In this document: in pieces, positions 1-5,063 of the stretch
How positions within the stretch are numbered: the stretch's first letter is position 1
Layout: every line of letters begins with the position of its first letter
From: Promethearchaeota archaeon
GTDB taxonomy: Archaea; Asgardarchaeota; Lokiarchaeia; Sigyniarchaeales; SOKP01
Direction of reading: 5' to 3'
Assembly (NCBI GenBank): GCA_030612905.1
Contig: JAUWNA010000179.1
Span: 1-5,063, forward strand
DNA length: 5,063 nt
Position numbers and translations under genes: made by a program
The notes under the pieces: model-generated
Told to the model about the DNA's origin: nothing
The model's input: only the letters and a program-made list of their open reading frames with translations
Databases searched by the model: none

Positions 1-110
1 TTTTGTTCAAAAAAGAAGAATAGATAGTCTCCCATATAGAGCAATCCAATTAACAGTACTTGTCTTCTAAGAAATTTACTAAATGTTTTTTCTTTCATAA
101 TAATTTCCAT
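1..110 (-). CDS. N-terminal fragment of an unidentified, probably membrane-anchored protein
   Basis: Reading leftward from an ATG at 108-110, the frame stays open for 36 codons to the window edge. The translation starts MEIIMKEKTFSKFLRRQ and continues into a hydrophobic stretch rich in Leu, Ile and Phe (VLLIGLLYMGDYLFFFF). A basic segment followed by a hydrophobic segment fits an N-terminal membrane anchor with the N-terminus inside. A second in-frame ATG lies at 96-98 and could be the true start. No Shine-Dalgarno-like sequence is visible, but an A/T-rich region shared with the divergent gene at 215 lies just upstream. The family cannot be recognised from this fragment. The call rests on the open frame, the plausible composition and the divergent promoter context; a chance open frame this short is possible. 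Confidence 0.5.
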   Translation of the reverse strand, partial: MEIIMKEKTFSKFLRRQVLLIGLLYMGDYLFFFFEQ

Positions 111-214
111 TTTATAACTTTTTTTGGCAAAAAATGTTTAATTTAAATTAATTTTTAATTTTAAAAAACATATCTAATATAGATTCTTTTAAATTAAATT
201 ATCCAGAATCAAAA
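111..214. promoter_or_regulatory. AT-rich divergent promoter region
   Basis: This gap separates the leftward fragment (start 110) from the rightward ATP-grasp gene (start 215). It is almost entirely A and T. It contains a perfect 14-bp palindrome, TTAATTTAAATTAA, at 138-151, which could act as a TATA-type box in either direction. Further A/T boxes lie nearer the rightward gene, including tatctaatatag at about 171-182. Neither start codon has a clear Shine-Dalgarno sequence, so leaderless or very short-leader transcripts are plausible. The exact boxes are inferred by eye. Confidence 0.4.
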
Positions 215-1105
215 ATGCCTAAAAATATAGTTTTTTCTGTTAGGGAACATGAAATCATAAAAGGCGTTATAAATAAGCTTAAAACTGTTCCAGATATCAA
301 TTTATATTGTCATGATCCCACAAAAAACTTTTTCAACCTTTCCCGAATGCCTAAAGCGATTAAAGAAGCAGATTTGATTATTGTTAAAGTTAGGAACGAT
401 TGTTCTATCGATCTACTTCATTACGCTAAGATTAATAAAATTCCAACTTTCCATAGTGTTGATGCTGTTTTAACTTGTAAAAACAAGATCTCTCTTGATT
501 ACGCTTTAAGAAGGGTCTTTAAAGATAACCCTCAAATTAGAAAGAATTTCGTTTTACCAAGCTCTTGGAATAATAATGTTATAGATATTAAAAAATTTAA
601 GAAATGGGCAACTCCGAAATTACCTATTGTACTTAAAAGTCATTATCAACACGATAAATACAATAGATTCAATTTTTTAGTTCGAAAAATAGAAGAAATA
701 GATATTTTTTGCGAAAGATATAAACATTTATTATACTACGACATTTACATTCAAAAATTTATTGAGTGTGATGGCTTTGAAAGAAAGATTTACGTGATAG
801 GAGACAAAACGTTTGGGATTATAAGAGAAAACCCTATTTATATCTATTTGAAAAATAAGCCCGATAGTATCGATGTTGACACAATCAAAAGAAAAGAATT
901 TAAGATAACTAAAGAAATTCATAATCTAGCCCAAATACTTTCAAAAGAAATGAATTTAAAAATATTTGGGTTCGACTTGGTTCAGCCCGTCAATAGCAAT
1001 AAGTATTATTTCATAGATCTTAACGATTTTCCAGGATTTCGAGGAATAAAGAATATTGAAAGCATATTAAGTGATTACTTACTTAATATTATCAGAACAA
1101 GCTAG
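215..1105 (+). CDS. ATP-grasp kinase/ligase resembling inositol-trisphosphate 5/6-kinase (ITPK)
   Basis: A 296-residue protein with ATP-grasp architecture. Residues 1-115 form a pre-ATP-grasp region. A nucleotide-binding strand follows at about 137-142 (LPIVLKS, Lys141), then the central IQKFIECDGFERKIYVIGDK segment (179-198). The C-terminal metal-binding strands are GFDL (Asp254) and FIDLNDFPGFRG (267-278; Asp268 and Asn270). The last motif closely matches the DIN-x-FPGY motif of eukaryotic ITPK. The KIYVIG strand followed by Arg, Pro and LKN also parallels ITPK. His146 after Lys141 sits where ITPK has its AHG histidine. The family phosphorylates inositol phosphates using ATP and Mg2+; RimK-like amino-acid ligases are the alternative. 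The substrate cannot be read from sequence. The ATG at 215 lacks an obvious ribosome binding site, consistent with a leaderless message. The stop lies 5 bp from the convergent phosphatase gene. Confidence 0.72.
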   Translation: MPKNIVFSVREHEIIKGVINKLKTVPDINLYCHDPTKNFFNLSRMPKAIKEADLIIVKVRNDCSIDLLHYAKINKIPTFHSVDAVLTCKNKISLDYALRRVFKDNPQIRKNFVLPSSWNNNVIDIKKFKKWATPKLPIVLKSHYQHDKYNRFNFLVRKIEEIDIFCERYKHLLYYDIYIQKFIECDGFERKIYVIGDKTFGIIRENPIYIYLKNKPDSIDVDTIKRKEFKITKEIHNLAQILSKEMNLKIFGFDLVQPVNSNKYYFIDLNDFPGFRGIKNIESILSDYLLNIIRTS

Positions 1106-1110
1106 AAATT

Positions 1111-1608
1111 TCACACATATTTTCTTAAACCTTTATCCAAACATCTTTTAATCTCATCTCGAGCTTTGCGAAAACCTTCCAGTCCTTTCATTGAAGGGTC
1201 TTTAATATCCCCATTCTCTCCCGCAAATTCTCTTAGAGTGTAAATCTCCTTATTATCTGAGTCAGTAAAGTCAATAATCTCTTGTTTATGTTTATCAGTT
1301 AGTGTGAGGATTAAATCTGCTCGTTGAATTAATTCAGGTCGTTTTTTTAAATCAATCGAAACAGCTTCTTCTGGTAGGTCTATGAAGACTTCTTTCATTA
1401 CAAATTTCGCGTCAAGAGAAATAAGCATTCCATCTCTAGCGTTCGAAGCAATTCCACCAGAATTCACTTCTACTTTCATTTTATTACGGGCTAAGAAATC
1501 TTTTAAAAATCCTTCTGTCATTCGACTTCTTGCGGTATTTACACTACAAACGACCAAAATTATGCTGTATGGAAAACTCTTAGGTTTGATATTCGTTAAA
1601 GGCTTCAT
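1111..1608 (-). CDS. Low-molecular-weight protein phosphatase, possibly arginine-phosphatase type
   Basis: A 165-residue cytosolic phosphatase of the low-molecular-weight tyrosine phosphatase/arsenate reductase fold. The P-loop is C-SVNTA-RS: nucleophile Cys21, Arg27 and Ser28, right after a hydrophobic strand (IILVV), fitting C-x5-R-S. The general-acid loop is IKDPS, with Asp137. The strand ADLILTLTDKHKQEI (97-111) matches the family core. Thr25 holds the position of the Thr that favours phospho-arginine in Bacillus YwlE; tyrosine phosphatases usually carry Ile there. The specificity is therefore an inference. Arsenate reductase is less likely because the extra redox cysteines are not evident. 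A TTG at 1639-1641 could give 11 more residues, but the ATG at 1606-1608 has a better ribosome site and a normal family N-terminus. It is the second gene after pncA, 10 nt downstream of that stop, so co-transcription is likely. Confidence 0.85.
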   Translation of the reverse strand: MKPLTNIKPKSFPYSIILVVCSVNTARSRMTEGFLKDFLARNKMKVEVNSGGIASNARDGMLISLDAKFVMKEVFIDLPEEAVSIDLKKRPELIQRADLILTLTDKHKQEIIDFTDSDNKEIYTLREFAGENGDIKDPSMKGLEGFRKARDEIKRCLDKGLRKYV

Positions 1609-1614
1609 GATTTT

Positions 1615-1620
1615 ACCCTT
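1615..1620 (-). promoter_or_regulatory. Ribosome binding site choosing the ATG start of the phosphatase gene
   Basis: On the minus strand AAGGGT lies 6 nt before the ATG at 1606-1608. It overlaps the TAA stop of pncA (1619-1621). This supports the ATG over the in-frame TTG at 1641 inside pncA, and suggests translational coupling. The match to the archaeal anti-Shine-Dalgarno sequence is partial. Confidence 0.45.
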
Positions 1621-2293
1621 ATACAAAACTTTCCTTAGCAACGAATTTAATTCCTTTATTTTTCATATTCTCTAAAGAGCTAGATATGCTTCCCGGGGGC
1701 AAATCTATACCTTTAGTTAAATTTACTAAAAAGTAAACCTCAAAACCAAAATCGATACCATCCATCGCAGTAAAATAGCAACAATAGTCTAGTGCTAATC
1801 CACAAATAAAGATTCTTTTAATATTCAATGATTTTAAAAGTCCCGCTAAACCAGTTTCTGATTTTTTATCGTTTTCAATAAATCCAGAATAACTGTCTAC
1901 ATCGATATTATACCCCTTACGAATAATAGCTTTAGCTAAATCAGTTTTTAATTTTCTGTGAAACTTTGCGCCTTGAGTACCTTGAACGCAATGGTCTGGC
2001 CAAAGAATTGGACCAATTCCTTCGGATCGTAATTCATCTCCTGGCTCTCTCCCAGAGTAGCTGCTTGCAAATGACTTATGATTTTTTGGATGCCAATCTT
2101 GCGTTAATACAACTATCCCATTGTTATTCCTAAAAATTTCAGCGATTAAATTAATGTCATCTATGATCTGATCACCTTCTTTGACAGGTAAAGCACCCAT
2201 AGGCATAAAATCATACTGCATATCAATTATGAGTAGTGAATCGTTGCTATTAATCTTAATTTTTTTTTGAAAAGTTAAATTCTCAATATTCAT
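1619..2293 (-). CDS. pncA: Nicotinamidase (isochorismatase-like hydrolase)
   Basis: A 224-residue cytosolic enzyme that hydrolyses nicotinamide to nicotinate and ammonia, feeding the Preiss-Handler route of NAD salvage. All key family positions are visible. The nucleophile-assisting Asp24 is in LLIIDMQYDF. The metal site is Asp66 and His68 (TQDWHP) plus His101 (WPDHCVQGT). The catalytic Lys126 is in IIRKGYN. The nucleophile Cys171 is in GLALDYCCYFTA. The DSYSGF motif (133-138) is typical of true nicotinamidases rather than general isochorismatases. Length is normal. The ATG is preceded by AGGT with 6-nt spacing. It appears to be the first gene of a two-gene leftward operon with the phosphatase. 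No regulator-binding site is recognised upstream. Confidence 0.93.
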   Translation of the reverse strand: MNIENLTFQKKIKINSNDSLLIIDMQYDFMPMGALPVKEGDQIIDDINLIAEIFRNNNGIVVLTQDWHPKNHKSFASSYSGREPGDELRSEGIGPILWPDHCVQGTQGAKFHRKLKTDLAKAIIRKGYNIDVDSYSGFIENDKKSETGLAGLLKSLNIKRIFICGLALDYCCYFTAMDGIDFGFEVYFLVNLTKGIDLPPGSISSSLENMKNKGIKFVAKESFV

Positions 2294-2299
2294 GCTACT

Positions 2300-2325
2300 A
2301 CCTATTTTATTTTAAATTTTAATTA
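2300..2325 (-). promoter_or_regulatory. pncA ribosome binding site and A/T promoter box
   Basis: On the minus strand ATAGGTAG precedes the pncA ATG; its AGGT core is at 2300-2303, 6 nt from the start codon. Further upstream (about 2308-2325) is an A/T run, ATTAAAATTTAAAATAA, a plausible TATA-type box. The gap 2294-2396 is shared with the divergent tRNA gene. The promoter box is inferred by eye only. Confidence 0.35.
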
Positions 2326-2354
2326 ATAATAGCCACAACTTGTAAAAAAATTTA

Positions 2355-2363
2355 TTTATAAAA
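2355..2363 (+). promoter_or_regulatory. Probable TATA box of the tRNA-Gly gene
   Basis: TTTATAAAA lies about 38 bp (from its centre) upstream of the mature tRNA 5' end and follows an A-rich stretch that could be the BRE. With the usual archaeal spacing of roughly 25 bp, transcription would begin about 10 nt before the tRNA, leaving a short 5' leader for RNase P to remove. Confidence 0.5.
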
Positions 2364-2396
2364 TCTCATTTATCATTATTAACTTTCTATATTTTT

Positions 2397-2467
2397 GCGC
2401 TTGTAGTATAGTGGTAATATGCTGGCTTCCCAAGTCAGCGTCCCGGGTTCAATTCCCGGCAGGCGCA
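2397..2467 (+). tRNA. tRNA-Gly with anticodon CCC
   Basis: A complete 71-nt cloverleaf can be folded by eye. The acceptor stem is GCGCTTG (2397-2403) with CAGGCGC (2460-2466), containing one G-U pair, and the discriminator base is A2467. The D arm has the GG pair at 2413-2414. The anticodon stem is CTGGC/GTCAG (2422-2426 and 2434-2438) around the loop TTCCCAA, giving anticodon CCC at 2429-2431. The variable loop has four bases. The T arm is CCGGG/CCCGG around TTCAATT. It decodes the GGG glycine codon. CCA is not encoded and there is no intron. It converges on the EF-2 paralogue with only 14 bp between ends, and no strong T-run terminator is seen after it. Confidence 0.96.
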
Positions 2468-2481
2468 TTTAATCGTTATCT

Positions 2482-4671
2482 CTACCAAGAAAGCCCTTTA
2501 AGAAATTTTAAATCACTAATCAATCTTTTGGCTTCATGCTTAGGGACTTCCATGAATGCGTGAAATTCATTTTGCCAGAACGCTTTTCCTGAAGTGTTAG
2601 AACGAATATCTTCAGCAAATTTAATAGAATTTCTTACTGGTAGGAGTAGTTCTATGATTGCTTGATAATCTTTTTCTTGGTTGACATTTATTATTTTTGC
2701 AGAATACTTAGAAAGTAAAGAAAGCGTATTTTTTATGTAATCTGGAGGTAATTGAATAATTGTATGGTAAATTGGTTCAAGTAATATAAGTTCAGAATCG
2801 TTTAAAGCTTTTTTAATAGCATCGTAAAACATTGCGGATAATTCTGTAAACGCGTTTTCTTCGTCAAGTTTATTTACGACGAGTTCTTCAATTATAAGTT
2901 TTAGACCTGTTAATTTTTCGCCACATAGTGGACCATTTAAAAGAATTTTATCAATAATTTCCAAAATTGTATCTTTCAAAAATTGGTTTAAATCATCTTT
3001 TAAATTATAAATTAAAACATTATTACCATCGTAATATGTCCAAAAGTCTTGGATTTCATCCGTTGTTAAATCTGTGAATTCTTCTAACAACTCTTTCAAT
3101 CTTGCTACTGGTTTTACAGACTTAAAATCATGAGTCCGGAAGAAATTGCTTGTTTTATCATTTAATAGATCCAATCTAATTTTTAGCGAACTTTGATGGT
3201 TTAGTGATTCTACAGCTATAGTAGAAGAACCATATTTACAGGATTCTTTAAAGACCGCCCTTGGTTCTGACGTTGAAATCTCAACACCTCGTTTTTCAAT
3301 TTCATATGCTGTAATTTCAAGATGTAAAGGTCCCATACCTGAGAGGAGGAATTCACCGTTTTCCTCGTTTATTTCAAATACTAAATTAGGATCTTCGATT
3401 AGTATGTTTTCGATGAGCTCTTTCATTTTATCTAAATCTCTTAAATATTCTGGTTCGATTGATACTGTTACGACAGGATTAGAAACATATTTTACGTTTT
3501 CAAATGGAACCATTTTATCAATATAGTTCTTATTAATTAAAGTCTCGCCGCTTTTTACTTGTTTTAAACCTTCTATAGCAACGATGTTTCCAACAGGGAT
3601 TTCTTCAACTTGCTCTCTTCTTTGACCCATAAAAATTGCGGTTTTTCGAATTGTATCGAAATTATTTTCTCTTAATAAAAATACTTCTTCCTTATTGAAA
3701 CAATTTCCTGAAAAAATTCTTCCAGTTGCGACCAAACTATGCTTATCTGCTTGTACTTTACTCAAACATATTATTAAAGGTCCATTTGGATCACAACTCG
3801 TCATAGATTTTCCAATTTCAGATGTCAAATCTCCACCCCAAATCTTACCTATTCTGTATTTCTGAGCTTCAATAGGATTAGGGAGGTGATCGACAACCAT
3901 TTCCAGTATTGCGTTGTGTATTGGAAAATAAACAGCTAAATCAGCATAGGTTTCTTTAGTATACGTTTCTTTTTGATACCGTGATCTAATATCTGAAAAC
4001 TTTAACTCGTTATTTTCTAAAATACTTAATGTAAAACCCCATTTATGGAGTGCTGAGCCGAATGCAACGTTTCCATCGGCAGGAGATACTTGCCACTCTT
4101 TTTTGAAGGGTTTATCTGCGTATCTTTTAATAAGTGTATTGAAATCTTTAATAATCCTTGTATATTTTTTTCTTATTTGTTCATCTGTTAGCTTCAACTC
4201 TCGAATAAGGCGGTCTACTTTATTAATATAAAGTACAGGTTTCACACCTTCCTGTAGAGCTTGTTTAATAACCGTTTCAGATTGAGTTATTATTTCCTCG
4301 ACAGCATCGACAACTACAACGACTCCATCTATTAACCTTAAAGCGCGAGTTACTTTGCCGCTAAAATCTAAGTGACCTGGAGTATCAACAAGATTTATTA
4401 GAAAGGGGTCGTGGTCTTTAAGGGATTTTTCATAGTATAATGAAATATTAGTAGATTTCATGGTAATTCCGCGTCTTTGTTCTTCTTCTAAATAATCCAA
4501 GGCACGCGCTTCACCTGCTAGATCGGGTGAAAGTAAACCCGCTTCACTCAAAAGAGAATCGCTTAGCGTTGTTTTACCATGGTCTATATGGCCCACAAAC
4601 CCAATATTCCTAATGTTCTGAGTCTTTTCCATCATATTTAGAATCTCAGAAATCTCTTTCCGACGAGGCAT
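2482..4671 (-). CDS. Archaeal elongation factor 2 paralogue lacking the diphthamide histidine
   Basis: A 729-residue translational GTPase of the EF-2 family, which drives ribosomal translocation. The N-terminus (MPRRKEISEI... NIRNIGFVGHIDHGKTT) matches archaeal EF-2 and fixes the start. GTPase motifs are intact: GHIDHGKT (27-34), RGIT of switch I (67-70), DTPGH of switch II (96-100), NKVD (150-153) and GSAL (205-208). Later domains are recognisable by GNNVLIYN (549-556), GPLCGE (580-585), LEPIY (631-635) and the FAEDIRSNTSGKAFW region (685-699). Departures from canonical EF-2: Thr609 replaces the diphthamide histidine and the flanking HRG loop is lost; domain III reads SGMGPLHLEI with Pro448 where Glu is usual; and the protein ends right after KGLSW, without the usual C-terminal tail. 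It is probably a second EF-2 (aEF-2p) rather than the main factor, but whether a canonical copy exists lies outside the window. Confidence 0.9.
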   Translation of the reverse strand: MPRRKEISEILNMMEKTQNIRNIGFVGHIDHGKTTLSDSLLSEAGLLSPDLAGEARALDYLEEEQRRGITMKSTNISLYYEKSLKDHDPFLINLVDTPGHLDFSGKVTRALRLIDGVVVVVDAVEEIITQSETVIKQALQEGVKPVLYINKVDRLIRELKLTDEQIRKKYTRIIKDFNTLIKRYADKPFKKEWQVSPADGNVAFGSALHKWGFTLSILENNELKFSDIRSRYQKETYTKETYADLAVYFPIHNAILEMVVDHLPNPIEAQKYRIGKIWGGDLTSEIGKSMTSCDPNGPLIICLSKVQADKHSLVATGRIFSGNCFNKEEVFLLRENNFDTIRKTAIFMGQRREQVEEIPVGNIVAIEGLKQVKSGETLINKNYIDKMVPFENVKYVSNPVVTVSIEPEYLRDLDKMKELIENILIEDPNLVFEINEENGEFLLSGMGPLHLEITAYEIEKRGVEISTSEPRAVFKESCKYGSSTIAVESLNHQSSLKIRLDLLNDKTSNFFRTHDFKSVKPVARLKELLEEFTDLTTDEIQDFWTYYDGNNVLIYNLKDDLNQFLKDTILEIIDKILLNGPLCGEKLTGLKLIIEELVVNKLDEENAFTELSAMFYDAIKKALNDSELILLEPIYHTIIQLPPDYIKNTLSLLSKYSAKIINVNQEKDYQAIIELLLPVRNSIKFAEDIRSNTSGKAFWQNEFHAFMEVPKHEAKRLISDLKFLKGLSW

Positions 4672-4696
4672 CCTTACTTTATTCTCTTGTTAATTA

Positions 4697-4723
4697 TTAA
4701 TAATATATTATTAAACCATGGTT
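4697..4723 (-). promoter_or_regulatory. Palindromic A/T promoter box and adjacent palindrome upstream of the EF-2 paralogue
   Basis: A perfect 18-bp palindrome, TTAATAATATATTATTAA (4697-4714), is centred about 34 bp from the EF-2 ATG, a suitable position for a TATA box giving a short leader. Immediately upstream on the minus strand is a second perfect palindrome, AACCATGGTT (4714-4723), where a BRE or an operator could lie. A short AAGG directly abuts the ATG, which is too close for a normal Shine-Dalgarno spacing. Regulator binding is inference. Confidence 0.45.
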
Positions 4724-4763
4724 GATTCGATTAAAATTTTAGGTTTATTTGAATGTAATAGGA

Positions 4764-4874
4764 GCGGGAAATGAGTATTCTCATTACTCAAGATCTTCTT
4801 CATTAAGTTATGGAAAATACCAAACTTTCAGTCTGGGTCAGAGTTTTCATTTGATGATTGAATTCATTTCCCGC
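4764..4874. ncRNA. Candidate structured RNA bounded by a perfect 11-bp inverted repeat
   Basis: GCGGGAAATGA (4764-4774) is perfectly complementary to TCATTTCCCGC (4864-4874). After a 2-nt bulge the pairing continues as ATTC (4777-4780) with GAAT (4860-4863). Further inner pairs are possible: TCAT (4781-4784) with ATGA (4854-4857), CAA with TTG, and GAAAA (4813-4817) with TTTTC (4844-4848), leaving an apical region of about 26 nt. A G/C-rich closing stem stands out in this A/T-rich gap of 221 bp between purN and the EF-2 gene, where no convincing gene is present. On the plus strand a TATA-like TTAAAATTTT (4731-4740) lies about 26 bp before the stem, fitting an independent transcript; on the minus strand the element would lie in the purN 3' region. 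Box C/D and ACA boxes are not convincing. A small mobile-element relic with terminal repeats is the alternative. Confidence 0.35.
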
Positions 4875-4892
4875 ATATTTAAATAATTACAG

Positions 4893-5063
4893 TTATAAGA
4901 CAACATCACCATCGATTCTTACAATTCTTCCATCGACATGCAACCGTTTATCGCAATATAATTCTATTGATTTATTAAAGATTTTGTGTTCTAATTCTAA
5001 TACTCTTTGTCCTAAATTTTTTTCTGTGTCGTTATCGTACAGAGTAACGCATTTTTGGATAAT
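4893..5063 (-). CDS. purN: Phosphoribosylglycinamide formyltransferase, C-terminal part
   Basis: Fifty-six residues plus a TAA stop (4893-4895), open to the window edge; the N-terminal catalytic part lies outside. The segment IIQKCVTLYDNDTEKNLGQR followed by VLELEHKIF matches the C-terminal pattern of PurN: an IxQ strand, a DDT-like turn, then a helix ending in R-V-L-E-x-E-H-x-I-(Y/F). A short strand-turn ending (LHVDGRIVRIDGDVVL) follows, as in the family. PurN transfers a formyl group from 10-formyltetrahydrofolate to GAR in purine synthesis. The conserved catalytic Asn-His-Asp residues cannot be checked here. The gene points toward the EF-2 paralogue but is separated by 221 bp with its own promoter-like palindrome, so a shared operon is not assumed. 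Confidence 0.82.
   Translation of the reverse strand: MIQKCVTLYDNDTEKNLGQRVLELEHKIFNKSIELYCDKRLHVDGRIVRIDGDVVL

Noticed and set aside
731..922. 63-codon reverse-strand frame
   Set aside because: It lies wholly inside the ATP-grasp gene on the opposite strand, with no recognisable motif; it is a shadow of low-complexity coding sequence.
1105..1111. Terminator between the convergent kinase and phosphatase genes
   Set aside because: Only 5 bp separate the stops, leaving no space for a distinct terminator; any termination must occur inside the opposing gene.
1382..1675. 97-codon forward frame
   Set aside because: It is antisense to the phosphatase and the end of pncA, both of which have clear catalytic motifs.
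4711..4803. 30-codon leftward ORF, preceded by two tiny overlapping ORFs, between purN and the EF-2 gene
   Set aside because: No ribosome binding site, no recognisable protein character, and it overlaps both the inverted repeat and the EF-2 promoter box. It is most likely chance.
4764..4874. Box C/D or H/ACA guide RNA, or archaeal SECIS element
   Set aside because: No properly ordered C (RUGAUGA) and D (CUGA) boxes flank the terminal stem on either strand. The 3' flank is ATA rather than ACA. No selenoprotein reading frame precedes it; purN ends in TAA.
4764..4874. Intrinsic terminator for purN
   Set aside because: The arms are separated by about 90 nt and are not followed by a clear T run on the minus strand, unlike a simple terminator hairpin.

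Overview
The window is visibly AT-rich DNA that looks archaeal. It encodes an archaeal/eukaryotic-type elongation factor 2 (EF-2) with an archaeal-style N-terminus. The upstream gaps are short and full of A/T boxes. The single tRNA gene has no encoded CCA. Two features point, as inference, to an Asgard archaeon of the Lokiarchaeia type: an EF-2 paralogue lacking the diphthamide histidine, and an ATP-grasp kinase resembling eukaryotic inositol-trisphosphate 5/6-kinase (ITPK). No ribosomal RNA or ribosomal-protein cluster is present to confirm the lineage.

Left part (1-1105): the first 36 codons of an unidentified, probably membrane-anchored protein run leftward off the window edge. An AT-rich divergent promoter region (111-214) separates it from a rightward gene for an ITPK/RimK-like ATP-grasp enzyme. 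That gene ends 5 bp from the stop of the next gene, tail to tail.

Middle (1111-2467): a leftward two-gene operon encodes nicotinamidase (pncA, NAD salvage) and then a low-molecular-weight phosphatase with a Thr-containing P-loop like that of protein-arginine phosphatases. The phosphatase start is best placed at the ATG at 1608, 10 nt after the pncA stop. A divergent gap of about 100 bp precedes a rightward tRNA-Gly(CCC) gene.

Right part (2482-5063): a leftward gene for a full-length but divergent EF-2 paralogue. Its diphthamide loop has Thr instead of His, its domain III motif is altered and its C-terminus is shortened. Upstream lie A/T and GC palindromes and then a roughly 110-nt element bounded by a perfect 11-bp inverted repeat, a candidate structured RNA. 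The window ends inside the 3' part of purN (GAR formyltransferase), also leftward.

The genes do not form one pathway. The two most notable items are the diphthamide-less EF-2 and the unexplained inverted-repeat element between purN and that gene. No CRISPR array, insertion sequence or integrase is visible.
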